Of a DNA stretch of 64,000 bases, positions 12,363-23,006 are shown in pieces. The stretch is from NCBI GenBank assembly GCA_001313365.1, contig BBFS01000013.1:4869-68868 (forward strand). Reading direction: 5' to 3'. The notes beneath the pieces are model-generated. The model was not told where the DNA came from. It searched no databases and saw only the letters and a list, made by a program, of their open reading frames with translations. The translations under genes were made by a program, and so were the position numbers. Source of the stretch: Paenarthrobacter nitroguajacolicus JCM 14115. GTDB lineage: Bacteria; Actinomycetota; Actinomycetes; Actinomycetales; Micrococcaceae. Numbering within the stretch: the stretch's first letter is position 1; each line of letters starts with the position of its first letter.

Positions 12363-13374
12363 TTAGCCGACCAGCATGCTGCGGAGATCCTTCAGGATCA
12401 GCTGGGCGCTGTGGGGCCGAGGCCGAGGAACCAAACGTCGTCGCTGACTGACTTTGCCTGGCCGGCTTTGACTGCGCCAAGCTTGGGCCAGACTGCGCCT
12501 TCAACCACGGAAGTTTCGCCTGTTGCTGCGGGATCGCCGTAGCTGCTGTAGAAGATCCAGTCCGCGTCGCCCTGTTCGATGTTCTCGGCCGAAATCTCGG
12601 CAGCGAGTTCATCAATGTTCTGGTTCTCGGGACGGGCAAGGCCTGCATCCTTCAGGATGACGCCGATCAACGACTTGTTCGCGTACAGGCGGATCTTGCC
12701 CGGCAGGAAGCGGACCAGGGAAATCTTGGGATCGCCCTTCACGTCTGCCTTGAGGGCATCCGCTTCGGCCTGGTAATCGTTGAGCGCCTTGACGGCCTTG
12801 TCTTCTTCGCCCAGGGATTTGCCCACCAGGAGGAAGTTTTCTTTCCACGGGAAGCCGGGGGGGCGGATGCTGAAGACCGTGGGGGGGCGATGGCGGACAG
12901 CTGCTTGTACAGCTTGTCGGCGCGGAGCTGGCTGCCAGGATGAGGTCCGGCTTGAGCGCTGCGATTGCTTCAAGGTTGAGGTCCTGAATGGTTCCCACGG
13001 AAGCCACATCCTTGACCTTGTCGGCCAGGTAAGTGGGGGACAGGGTTGGCGCCTTCAGTGGTGGCCATGCCCACCGGCGTGATGCCGAGGGTCACGACGT
13101 CGTCCAACTCGCCGGTGTCGAGGACCACAACGCGGGTGGGCTTCTTCTCCAGGGTGGTCTCACCGTTGGCGTGCTTCAGGGTCCGCGGGAAAACGCCGGG
13201 GGGCAGCGTCCGTGCCAGCTTGGCCGTTTCCTGGTCCGCGGTGGTGAACTTGGAACCGCCCGTGGCAACGTCGGCGTTGCCGGCAGCCGAACCTGACCCG
13301 CCACTGGTGCCGCAGCCCGCAATGAGGCCAGCCACCAAGGCGACTCCGGCCACCTTCATAGCGAGCTTACGCAT
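12363..13374 (-). CDS. iron-siderophore ABC transporter substrate-binding lipoprotein
   Basis: Extracytoplasmic lipoprotein delivering ferric siderophore to the permease encoded divergently. The signal peptide KVAGVALVAGLIAGCG ends in the lipobox with Cys21. The first lobe shows TRVVVLDTGELDDVVTLGIT, then ASVGTIQDLNLEAIAALKPD and LILA, which is typical of FepB/FecB-like proteins. The second lobe includes PGFPWKENFLLVGKSLGEED and LVRFLPGKIRLYANKS. The C-terminus ends SMLVG. Frames change near 13060, 12940-12890 and 12415. The iron box at 13422 lies upstream between this gene and the permease genes. Confidence 0.88.
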
Positions 13375-13421
13375 GCGGGAGCCTTACGCGGCTGCACTTC
13401 AAAATCGTCATTTTTCACTGG

Positions 13422-13440
13422 GTAAGGCTAACCTAATTAA
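13422..13440. promoter_or_regulatory. iron box (DtxR/IdeR-type operator)
   Basis: GTAAGGCTAACCTAATTAA matches the actinobacterial iron-dependent repressor consensus TWAGGTTAGSCTWACCTWA at most positions. It sits in the divergent promoter region of a siderophore importer, which supports iron-repressed expression. Confidence 0.7.
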
Positions 13441-13545
13441 GACACACATTCGTGACGTTGTGACGACGGTCACGGAATGGCCGTCATATTGCTGCCCCTC
13501 TTCGAAATGGTCCCCCCCTGCTGTGTCCCCCCCATCGACGGCGTT

Positions 13546-14600
13546 ATGTCCCAAGTAGCCGCTCCCGCACGTCCGGCTGCAACCGCAGTTGCCAGTTCCG
13601 GCGTCGTCAATAAATCCCGCTGGCGGATCCTCTTTCTCGCCTTCGCGGCAGCAGTTCTTCTGGGCGCGGCGATCCTCAGTCTCGGTGTGGGAGCAAAATT
13701 CATTCCTGCGACAACGGTCCTTGAAGCGTTCATCAATCCCCCCCAGGACACGGCGGATCATGCGATCATCCTTCAGAATCGGCTGCCGCGTACATTGATG
13801 GGCATCGCCGTCGGCATTTCCCTTGGCGTGGCCGGCGCGCTCATTCAGGCGATCACACGGAATCCGTTGGCCGATCCGGGCATCCTGGGCGTCAACGCCG
13901 GAGCTTCGTTTGCCATTGTGATTGCCATCGGCGTCTTCGGCATCGGATCCCTCAGCGGCTACATTTGGTTCGCGTTTGCCGGGGCAATCCTGACCACCGC
14001 AGCGGTCTACCTGATCGGCACCTCCGGCAGGAACGTGGTGAATCCCATCAGGCTGACCCTCGCCGGTGTTGCCCTGGGCGCGGTCCTCACGGGTATCGGC
14101 TCGGGACTCACCCTCCTGAACCCCAAGGCTTTCGACCACTTGCGCTCGTGGAGCATCGGCTCCCTGGACACCCGGAGCATGGAGTCGGTCATGACCGTGG
14201 CGCCGTTCATGGTGGTGGGATTGATCATCGCCCTGTTCTGCGTTGGCGGTCTCAACGCCGTGGCACTGGGCGACGACCTCGCCACCTCCCTCGGCGCCAA
14301 CGTCAACCGCACCCGGATCCTGGGCGTCGTGGCCATCACCCTCCTCAGCGGGGGGGCAGCGACCGCCGGAGCAGGTGCGATCGGCTTTGTGGGGCTCATG
14401 ATTCCGCACGTAGCCCGGTGGATCGTTGGCCCGGACCAGCGCTGGATCCTGGCCACCACCGTGGTGCTCTCCCCCCTATCCTGCTACTGGTGTCGGACGT
14501 GGTGGGCAGGGTCGCCGCGCCCGGTGAGCTCCAGGTGGGTGTTGTAACGGCGTTCATCGGTGCGCCGGTCCTTATCGCGTTGCTCGCCGCCGGAAAGTGA
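13546..14600 (+). CDS. FecCD-family siderophore ABC permease (first subunit)
   Basis: Integral membrane permease of about 350 residues, nine to ten spans. The FecCD pattern is clear: LPRTLMGIAVGISLGVAGAL with QAITRNPLADPGILGVNAGA, the central GVALGAVLTGIGSGLTLL segment, LRSWSIGSLDTRSME and GFVGLMIPHVARWIVGPDQR, the loop contacting the ATPase. A C-run near 14472 moves the frame so that the tail reads SDVVGRVAAPGELQVGVVTA. ATG at 13546 is chosen because homology begins soon after. An in-frame ATG at 13477 is an alternative. It is followed after seven bases by the second permease. Confidence 0.9.
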
Positions 14601-14607
14601 GTGGGCT

Positions 14608-15677
14608 ATGACGCGATTGGACCCAAGAAGCCGCCTGGATTTTGGCCGGCCGACAGCCCTGGTCCGTAACCGTTCGCTGAGCCTCCGGTTCGATGTCCGC
14701 AGCATCCTTGTCTGCACCCCTTTGATCCTCGCGGCCCTTACGGTAGCGATCGTGAGCCTGGCAACCGGCGACTACGACGTCACCGTGCAGCAAGTCCTGC
14801 AAGCCTTCACGGGCGACGCCCCCTGGGCTGGCCCAAACCATCGTCATGGAGTGGCGGCTCCCCCCGCGTTCTTTCGGCACTTGTGTTCGGCGCGGCCTTG
14901 GGAATGAGCGGCGGGATCTTCCAATCGATGACCCGAAACCCGCTGGGCAGCCCGGACATTATCGGCTTCAATACCGGCGCCTACACTGGTGCGCTTATTG
15001 TGATGCTGACTGTTGGAGGCGGTTACCTTGGCATCGCAGCGGGCGCCCTCGTTGGCGGTATCCTCACTGCCCTGGCCGTCTATTTGCTGGCTTACCGGCG
15101 CGGCTCCCAGGCTTCCGGCTCATCATCGTGGGCATCGGCATCAGTGCGATGCTGGCCGCCTTGAACCACTGGCTGATCCTGCAGGCCGAGCTTGAGGCCG
15201 CCCTGGCTGCAGCTGTCTGGGGGGCGCCGGGTCCCTCAACGGCATCACCTGGGAGCAAGCGGCGCCTGCCGCCGTCGTGGTTGTTGTGGTTGGCGTGGCC
15301 ACGCTGGCAGTGGCGCGTCGGATGCAGTTGCTGGAAATGGGCGACGACGCCGCCCGCGCTTGGGAGTCCGGGCGGAGCCCACCCGTTTGTTGCTGCTGAT
15401 CCTGGGCGTGGCGCTGACTGCGGCCGTCACCGCGGTTGCAGGTCCCATCGCGTTCGTGGCCCTGGCCGCGCCCCCCCAACTTGCCCGTCGTCTTACCCGA
15501 AGCGCCGGTATCACCCTGGTGCCATCCGCCGTGATGGGCGCCTTCCTCCTGGTGGCCAGCGACCTCGCGGCCCAGCGCTTGTTCGCCCCGATCCAGCTGC
15601 CGGTGGGCGTTGTGACGGTGTGTATCGGCGGTATCTACCTCGTCTGGCTGCTGGCCAGGGAAGCAAGGAAATCATGA
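14608..15677 (+). CDS. FecCD-family siderophore ABC permease (second subunit)
   Basis: Second permease of the iron importer. After a cytoplasmic N-terminus the blocks LPRVLSALVFGAALGMSGGI, FQSMTRNPLGSPDIIGFNTG, FRLIIVGIGISAML and FVALAAPQLARRLT appear in order. The last is the EAA-like loop that touches the ATPase. Frames change near 14823, 15112, 15225 and 15470. The stop TGA overlaps the ATG of the ATPase gene, so the importer operon is translationally coupled. Confidence 0.88.
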
Positions 15678-16493
15678 GCCTGACCTCTGTTGCGCCGCAG
15701 CTCCATGCCGAAGCACTGACCATCGGTTATGAGCAACGCATCATTTCCGAAAACCTCAACGTGCGCATCCCCCCCGAGGGGCAGTTCACCGTCATCGTCG
15801 GGCCCAACGCCTGCGGCAAATCCACGCTGCTGCGCGCCCTCGCCCGGATGATCAAACCCCGCAGCGGACAGGTCCTGCTCGACGGGAAATCCGTGACCTC
15901 ACTGCCCGCGAAGGAACTTGCCCGCCGTCTCGGGCTCCTGCCGCAATCCTCCATCGCGCCCGACGGCATCACCGTTGCCGACCTCGTAGCCCGCGGCCGC
16001 TACCCCCCACCAGAAGCTGCTGCGGCAGTGGTCTGTCTCCGATGAGACTGCGGTCGTCGAAGCGATGGAGGCCACCGGTGTCGCGTCCTTGTCCGGCCGA
16101 CTGGTGGATGAACTGTCCGGCGGCCAGCGGCAGCGTGTGTGGGTTGCCATGGTCCTCGCCCAGCAGACGCCGCTTATGCTCCTGGACGAACCCACCACGT
16201 TCCTTGACATCGCCCACCAGATCGAGCTGCTGGAACTCTTCCGTGAGCTGAACCTGGACAAGGGCCACACCTTGGTTGCCGTGCTGCACGACCTCAACCA
16301 CGCCAGCCGCTACGCGGACCACATCATCGCCATGAAGGACGGCGTGGTGGTGGCCGAAGGCGCTCCCGCGGCCGTGATCACTGAATCCTTGGTGGAAGAC
16401 GTGTTCGGCATGGCCTGCCGGATCATCGACGACCCCCCCGTGACCCACACACCGCTGGTGGTTCCGTTGGGGCGCCCGCGGCTACCCAACTAG
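15674..16493 (+). CDS. siderophore ABC transporter ATP-binding protein
   Basis: ATPase of the importer, about 270 residues, FepC/FhuC type. Walker A is GPNACGKSTLLRAL (Ala replaces the usual Gly), the Q-loop is LLPQSS, the signature is [17 protein letters not shown], Walker B is LMLLDEPTTFLD and the switch His is AVLHDLNHASRYAD. One frame change occurs near 16007 at a C-run. The start overlaps the preceding permease stop. The stop codon itself lies inside a family A palindrome. Confidence 0.92.
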
Positions 16494-16550
16494 GTCGCAG
16501 CAGAGCGCGTTTTGAGCGGTCAAAACGCGCTCTGCTGCTACTTACTTGGG
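16485..16550. repeat. REP-like nested palindrome, family A, copy 2
   Basis: CCCAACTAGGTCGCAGCAGAG begins the element and the mirror side ends TACTTGGG. The inner stem GCAGCAGAGCGCGTTTTGA pairs with TCAAAACGCGCTCTGCTGC. It overlaps the last codons and stop of the ATPase gene and has the same plan as 12221-12282 with a different inner stem. Confidence 0.75.
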
Positions 16551-16557
16551 TTAAAAA

Positions 16558-16595
16558 CGACGGCGACCCTCGTCTTTCGGTGAGGGTCGCCGTCG
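16558..16595. terminator. hairpin terminator
   Basis: CGACGGCGACCCTC pairs with GAGGGTCGCCGTCG around GTCTTTCGGT, with an A-tract before and GTCGTT after. It separates the convergent importer operon and the DUF3151 gene. Confidence 0.8.
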
Positions 16596-16611
16596 TCGTT
16601 TGCTTGAGTAC

Positions 16612-17033
16612 CTAACGGGCTTCGAGCGCTGCCTTGGCCTTGGGGTCCGAGTCGTTCAGGAACTTCTCGATCCGCTCCGGCTCTTCAGCCTCGCCGATTG
16701 CAGAAGCGGCGCGACCCAAAGCGTAGAGCGCCCGAAGGAAGCCCTGGTTGGCTCGTGCTCCCACGGGATGGTCCGACGCCGCGCCAACCGTTGCGGCGCA
16801 GGGAATCCAGGCTCGGTGGTAGCCGACACGGGCGTAGGCGTAGGACTCAATGGTCCGGCCCTCCGCCCAGGCTTCCTCCGCGAGGATGGCCCACAGAAGA
16901 GACGACGTGGGGGGGTTCTTCGCCACCAGGTCCAGCGCTTCGTTGCCGAGTGCCAGATGCTGGTAGATCTCGGTTTCGGCGGGCAGGAGCGTGGGCTCCG
17001 GCCCCATCAGGTTCTTCCGGAATTCGTCGGACA

Positions 17034-17034
<1 letters not shown>
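16612..17034 (-). CDS. DUF3151 domain-containing protein
   Basis: 140-residue protein of the actinobacterial DUF3151 family: MSDEFRKNLMGPEPTLLPAE at the start, then LWAILAEEAWAEGRTIESYA and RALYALGRAASAIGEAEEPE. Residues about 74-95 read in a different frame because two nearby small indels (about 16740-16810) compensate. The family version expects YHR followed by LDSLRRNGWRG there. Its ATG overlaps the stop of fba, so it is probably expressed from the fba promoter. Function unknown. Confidence 0.8.
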
Positions 17035-18056
<1,022 letters not shown>

Positions 18057-18184
18057 GGTGACTCCTATGCTGAATTCGTCTGTGGGTTGGTAACCCTGGA
18101 GTAGACCGCTTACGGCTTGCACCCATCCTAGCGATATCCGCCGGGACGCCGTGTTTCGGGTCACTGGTGGTTCTTAACACTTCC

Positions 18185-18248
18185 GCCGAGTTGGCATTTA
18201 ACCCCCCCCATGTTGCGGCCGAGCATTGGGTTTAAATGCCACCTCGGC
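18185..18248. repeat. palindromic repeat, family B, copy 1
   Basis: GCCGAGTTGGCATTTAACCC at the left pairs with GGGTTTAAATGCCACCTCGGC at the right. It shares the pattern GCCGAGTTGGCAnnTAACCC with two further copies at 19251 and 20660. It lies between the divergent promoter side of fba and the end of the DUF559 gene. Confidence 0.75.
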
Positions 18249-18249
18249 G

Positions 18250-19179
18250 CTACTTCCATCCGCGGCTTTGGAGCGCCCGGCGGACTTTATGTACGACGGC
18301 GGGTCTCTCACCTTCGAGGTCGTGCTTGGAGATCCGGACTTCAAGCCAGCCATAGGCCAGGGAGCGTTCCTGGCGTTCGATGTCCCTGAGGTGTTGTTCG
18401 GCGCCGCCATGGTGTTGGCCGTCGTACTGAAGCGAGACTTTCCACTCGAGGTACGCGGCGTCCGGCCACAGGACTGGCAGGCCGAGGTGATTGCGGACCA
18501 CGTGGTTCAGTTCAGGTTCCGGCAGGTTCGCGTCGATCAAAGCCAACCGCATGTGAGTTTCCGGAGCCGAGTCGCGCGACCCGGATAAGTTCCAATGCTG
18601 CCCGTGCCGTGCGCACTCCGCGCATCCCAGGGTGGCGCCCCACGATCTCCCGTAACTCCTCGATGCTGCACAGCGCGTCCTTGGGCTCAGGGAACTCGGC
18701 CCCGTGCGAGCACACCAGGGAATCACCGGCCGCGACCAGGTCCTCCAGCTTCAGCACGGAAGCCAAGTCCAGCCACGTCCGCGCGGGCGAGGTGAGCTTG
18801 ACGCCGTCGTGCTCAGCGGTCTCCTCCGGCAGGAAGGTTAGGAGGTGTCCGGCCACGTTGACCCGCCGGGGGGGAAAACTGAATCCCCCGCCGCCGGGCC
18901 AGGTGAATCCGCCAATCGCCACTGACATAGCCGGGCAGCGGGACATTCCACAGCCGGGCAGCACTGAGCATGACAAGCACAGAGGCGTCATCCAGGTCTG
19001 TGTAAGCCCGTAGGCTGCCGCCCCCCCGTGGCACCGGACAGGACCGGCACCCTCACACCGCGGGATACTGTCACCAAATCCTTGGCAGCAGTGCGCTTAC
19101 GGGTCACGCCGGCCTTATCCGATGCGCGCAAGGAAAACGAGCCTGTGGTCAGATGGTCCGGAAGGTTTGTCCTGCGCAT
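18250..19179 (-). CDS. DUF559 / Vsr-like endonuclease-fold protein
   Basis: About 310 residues. The N-terminal half resembles the AbiEi-type or RHH-leader part found in many Actinobacteria (SARTWLDLASVLKLEDLVAAG and SLVCSHGAE). The C-terminal DUF559 domain has ELNHVVRNHLGLPVLWPDAA, YLEWKVSLQYDGQHHG and ERQERSLAYGWLEVRISKHD, matching the DUF559 restriction-fold pattern with Asp-Gly and Glu-x-Lys-like acidic residues. ATG at 19179 gives the longest open frame. Frames change at 19020, 18870 and 18590. It may have nuclease activity, but no methylase or toxin partner is adjacent. Palindromic repeats lie on both sides. Confidence 0.65.
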
Positions 19180-19250
19180 TCCTCATTCTGGCTTGCCCAC
19201 CAGACTCCACGCGGGGGGGTTATCCACAGGTGCTACCGCCGCCCGCCCCC

Positions 19251-19317
19251 CCGCGAGTTGGCAGATAACCCCCCCATGCTGGGCCCGGACATGGGGGGTT
19301 ATCTGCCAGTTCGGCGG
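19251..19317. repeat. palindromic repeat, family B, copy 2
   Basis: CGCGAGTTGGCAGATAACC followed by a C-run and ATG pairs with CATGGGGGGTTATCTGCC and AGTTCGGCGGG around CTGGGCCCGGA. The arms are almost perfect. It lies between the starts of the DUF559 gene and the end of the lipase gene. A half-copy (GGGGGGTTATCCAC) is just upstream at 19214. Confidence 0.8.
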
Positions 19318-19325
19318 GAGGTGAG

Positions 19326-20559
19326 TTATCCGTACAGCCAGCAGTTGCTCGCCGGGCTCCTGTCCGCAAAGCGACGCTCCAGGAACACGAAGGCCTGCGG
19401 GATCGCCGCCGCATACCCTCCAACGTGGGTAGCCCCCCCGGCAGTGGTATCGAAGTACACAGACGAACCCGACGCGCACCATCGCTTGGCCAACTGGCGG
19501 CCCTGATCGTAAGGAATGACATCGTCCAGCACACTGTGGGAGAGCAGCACCGGAACCACGGGTGCACGCCCGTTGCCGATTTTCTGTTCCGCGATCACTG
19601 GCTTGACCTGCGGCAGGTCCAACAGTGAACTCAGCTTCTCCCCCGGACACCGTGAGCTTGGTAGTGTCCAGGAAGCCGCTGGAGGCAATGGACTGCACAG
19701 TGCATTCCTGGTCCGTCGCGGCGATTTTCGCTTGGCCGGCAACACTAAGATATGGGCTAAGGTCCAGCCTCCCGGCAGCGCTCATGCCGGTCACCGCATA
19801 GAGAAGGAAGCCGGTGTACAGACCGCCGTCGAGGTTGCGTCCCACTGAGGAAGATCCGCCGGGACCGCACCGGCATAGGCGCCCTTGAGGTTCAGCTCCG
19901 GCGCGTACTGCGCCGCAAGTTCGACGGCAGCTGCCGAGGCGCCACCGCCCTGGGAGTATCCAGCGAGGGCCACTGGTCCGCCGGCCACAAGCTCAGGGTT
20001 ACCTAGTCGCTGGGCCGCGCGAACGACGTCGAGCACTGCGTGTGCCTGCGATGCGCGGGCCATATATGTGTGGCTGCCCGGCGTGCCCAGCCCTTCATAA
20101 TCCGTCACCGCAACGGAGTATCCCCGCGCCAGCAACCCGGCGATGAAGACGCCTCGTACTCCTCGCCCGCAGCCATGGCCCGGAGGGCGCGCACTGATCG
20201 CCCTGCCCTTGGGTTCCCACGCCATACCCCACCAGCGGACGAGCGCCCGCGCCTATCCAAGGCGTGGACGGAACCAGGACGGTGCCGGTCACTGCAACGG
20301 GAACACCGGCGCTGTTCACGGATCGGTACATGACCCGCTGCACCGCGGCCTGCGCCCTCACGGTCTTAAGGGGGGGATCGACGTAGAAGACCGACGGCTC
20401 AGTCCGGATCACGTCGCCGTTGGCGGGTGGAAGCGCGGCCGGGGCGGCGGTAGAAGTCGGCGGGCTCCGGGGGGGCCGCAGTGGCAGCCCCACCGCTGCC
20501 GCCGCGAGCAGGAAAGCAAGGATGAAAGCGGAAGACAGTCGTAGAGAAGGATGCTTCAT
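19326..20559 (-). CDS. secreted lipase (LIP family alpha/beta hydrolase)
   Basis: Predicted exported triacylglycerol lipase or esterase of the secretory-lipase family, about 410 residues. The signal peptide is SSAFILAFLLAAAAVGLPL. A mature N-terminal part with FYVDPPLKTVRAQAAVQRVM precedes VAVTDYEGLGTPGSHTYM, the nucleophile elbow AGYSQGGGASAAAVEL (Ser), and VLLSHSVLDDVIPYDQGRQL with the acid Asp. GATHVGGYAAAIPQAFVFLE carries the likely catalytic His. ATG at 20559 follows GGAGGTTCA. Frames change near 20220-20160, 19850 and 19640. A 26-bp palindrome upstream (20606) may control it. Confidence 0.82.
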
Positions 20560-20605
20560 TGAACCTCCAGTAGTAGCCGTGCTCATCGTTGAGCACGGTT
20601 CACGC

Positions 20606-20631
20606 CAGATGTTACTTATGAGTAACATCTG
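20606..20631. promoter_or_regulatory. 26-bp palindrome in the lipase promoter region
   Basis: CAGATGTTACT, TATG, AGTAACATCTG is perfectly self-complementary in both arms, 47 bases upstream of the lipase start. A shorter hairpin GTGCTCATCGTTGAGCAC lies between. Size and symmetry fit a TetR-type operator, but no regulator gene is adjacent. Confidence 0.55.
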
Positions 20632-20659
20632 GGCCTAGGGATTCAGCGAATATTTCTTG

Positions 20660-20726
20660 CCGCGAGATGGCACTTAACCCCCAAGTTTTCGGAAAACATG
20701 GGGGGGGTTAAGTGCCAACTCGGCAG
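20660..20726. repeat. palindromic repeat, family B, copy 3
   Basis: CGCGAGATGGCACTTAACCC at the left pairs with GGGTTAAGTGCCAACTCGGC at the right around AAGTTTTCGGAAAACATG. It shares the TGGCAnnTAACCC core with the copies at 18185 and 19251. It lies between the lipase promoter and the end of the methyltransferase gene, where it may also act as terminator. Confidence 0.75.
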
Positions 20727-20753
20727 GGCGGGGGGGCCGCTCGGCGGGGGGGG

Positions 20754-21445
20754 CTATGAGACGGGCTGCTGAAACACGTGCCGGCGGACCCAGGCGTGCA
20801 TGGCGATGGCCGCGGCCGAGGCTGCGTTCATGGAGCGGGTGGAGCCGAACTGCTCAATGGAAAGCGTTGCGACGGCGGCATCGTGCACCTCCGGCGTCAG
20901 GCCGGGGCCCTCCTGGCCGAACACCAGCACGCAATTCTTGGGGGAGGTCGTAGGTCTCCAGCGGCACGGAATCCGGGAAGATATCGATGCCGATCACTGC
21001 CAGCCCCTCCTCTTCAGCCCACTGGACGAAGGCCTCAACGGTGGGGGTGGTGGCGGACATGCTGGTAGCGGTCGGTGACCATGGCCCCCGCGACGATTCC
21101 ACCGCCGTCGACCAATGATGTGTACCTCTTTGGCGAGAAAGGCGTTGGCCGTCCGCACTACGGTCCCGATGTTGAGGTCGTGCTGCCAGTTCTCAATCGC
21201 GATGTGGAAGTCGTGCCGCTTGGAATCAAGGTCGGCCACGATCGCCTCGTGCTTCCAGTAGCGATACTGGTCCACCACATTGCGGCGGTCACCATCCCTC
21301 AACAGGTCCGGGTCCCAGTGCTCGCCCACCGGCCGCTCGCCCTCCCAAGGCCCGACGCCGACCTCGGGTTTCGCTTCCGCCTCACCTTCCGGTGTGGTTT
21401 CGGCAGGCGCGGGCAGGGCGTTATTGGGGGGGGAAGGTCAGTCAC
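20754..21445 (-). CDS. TrmH/SpoU-family RNA methyltransferase
   Basis: SAM-dependent 2'-O-ribose methyltransferase of the SPOUT class, about 230 residues, acting on tRNA or rRNA. Motif 1 is NIGTVVRTANAFLAKEVHII, motif 2 is VLVFGQEGPGL and motif 3 is SMNAASAAAIAMHAW near the C-terminus. The GTG start at 21445 (VTDLP) precedes an Ala/Glu-rich N-terminal leader before GEHWDPDLLRDGDRRNVVDQ. Breaks occur near 21432, 21110, 21050 and 20940. The exact target nucleoside is not determinable. Alternatives are TrmL-like or RlmB-like members. Confidence 0.85.
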
Positions 21446-21499
21446 CCCTCAACTTTAGCCCTGCCCCCGTTGCCTGTCTGAGCGCTGAGCTGAGCGCCG

Positions 21500-22682
21500 T
21501 CAGCCCATCTTCCACTTGTTGATGCGGTACGAGTTACCCAATTGCTCGAAGAGCCCGGGGGGTGTGCATCCCAATACGTTTTGTGGCCACTGACGCCGAG
21601 CATCTGCGGGGGGGTTCCCCACGGCGTCACGGAGAACAGGTTCACGGCCTGAATCTCTTCGCCGCGGGCGTTGGTGCACGTGAATCCGATGACCACAGCC
21701 GCACCTCTGCGGAACTCACGGATTTCCGGCATGGTGGTCTTGAAGTCGGCCGTGCACTTGTGGCCCACCAGGTTCTGGGGGGGCAGTTCGGTAGCGGTCA
21801 TCCCCCCCTTGTAGCGGGTTTCGATGTCCTTGATGGCCTTCTTGATCTCTGCCGGATCCTTGCCGAACTTGCCTTCCTCAGACTCTGCGAAGAAAGCGTA
21901 GGCGAGCGCAATTCCGTCACCGTCCGCCTCCAGAGTTCCCTGGGCCTTCTTCTGGATCTCTACACCGGTGGTGGGGTCCTTGGTGATGCCAAACGACTCG
22001 TCGTGGGTCCACTCGGCCAGGTATTGGAAGGAAGATTCACCCATGACCCACTTGCTGAACAGCGGATCGTCATTAGCCGGTACGTTGCTGGGTCCGGCTA
22101 ACTCGTCCCACCCTGCCGGCAGGGGGATGGCGTCAGCGGGGGGGATCTCAGAGGATGCCGACGCCTCGCCGGAAGGTTCAGCAGACGGCTCGGCTGCGGC
22201 CTCGGACGCTTCTTCGGAGGACGTCACCGATGGCAGCGGAGTATCAACGGCTGTCGGCTTGGTCATCGATGGAATCAGCCACGTGAAGGTCACCACCAGC
22301 GCAATAATCACGACGACGGCCACACCACCCAGGATGAGGAACAGGGACTTCTTGTTGTGGTCGCCCGGGTTCTGGCCGGGGGGGCCTCCGGGTCCGCCCG
22401 GCTGGCCCGGATAGCCTGGCTGTCCTGGGTAGCCCGGCTGGCCCGGGTATCCCGGTTGCCCGGGCTGCGCTTGGGGGGGTAGCGGTGGACGGTTTCGGCG
22501 TACTCGCCATCGGGATGCACCGGCTGGTTTGGGAAAGCCTGAGTCTGGGCTTCCGGCTGATAAATCGGCTGAGTCTGCCCCGGCTGGTACTGGCTGTACT
22601 GGTCTTTGCCAGTGTCGTACCGCGGCTGCGGAACACCGTCCGGGTTGTAGGGAGGCTGCGGCACTCCGTTGTTGTTGCTCAT
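21500..22682 (-). CDS. Pro/Gly-rich single-span membrane protein
   Basis: About 390 residues. The N-terminal cytoplasmic region is rich in Pro, Gln and Tyr (PYNPDGVPQPRYDTGKDQY) and holds tandem GYPGQP repeats at about residues 80-105. A single membrane helix follows, SLFLILGGVAVVVIIALVVT, then a Ser/Glu/Ala-rich linker and a folded extracellular domain with WDELAGPSNVPANDDPLFSK and GHKCTADFKTTMPEIREFRR. The tail reads NSYRINKWKMG. Breaks occur near 22480 and 21560. The plan resembles actinobacterial surface proteins of unknown function. ATG at 22682 has AAAGGG upstream. Confidence 0.75.
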
Positions 22683-22792
22683 GACAGGCCCTTTCACATG
22701 CGGTGGACACCGGGATGTCTCTGGGGACACCTGGTGGACGATCCGGAACGAGGGGGACCTGCTAACAATGCGGCGGCACATAAAAATTCACC

Positions 22793-22926
22793 ATGTCGAT
22801 CCCCCCCGACCCACGGTGGTGGCACGCCAGCGCCAACAAGCCCAGCGCCGCAACAAGCGTAATCGAGCAAGACGTGCGCAACGCAAGTCAAAGCAGCTAT
22901 CTACATGGGCAGAACTATCCACATAA
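22793..22926 (+). CDS. possible small basic protein
   Basis: An ATG at 22797 region (MSIPPDPRWW) joined by a one-base shift at the C-run at 22801 to a strongly basic tail, NKRNRARRAQRKSKQLSTWA, ending ELST and a TAA at 22924-22926. If real it is about 44 residues and positively charged. There is no clear ribosome-binding site and no recognised family, so the evidence is only composition and position between divergent genes. Confidence 0.3.
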
Positions 22927-23006
22927 GCGGGATCACAGGAGGATAAGGCGCCCGAATAATGAAAGACTGGGTGGCAGTGCATGAACAATCCCAGCCGGAG
23001 GCAAAT

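Noticed and set aside
13408..14409. Long minus-strand frame of 333 codons opposite the first siderophore permease
   Set aside because: It is a shadow of the FecCD gene; the translated product is His/Gly/Asp-rich with no known domain, while the plus strand gives a clear permease.
18250..19179. Type IV toxin-antitoxin (AbiE) system
   Set aside because: The N-terminal half is AbiEi-like, but no AbiEii nucleotidyltransferase gene is adjacent and the C-terminal part is a DUF559 domain.
22694..22891. Minus-strand frame between the Pro/Gly-rich protein and the HAD gene
   Set aside because: No start signal, unusual Cys/Gly-rich composition, and it overlaps the leader of the Pro/Gly-rich gene.
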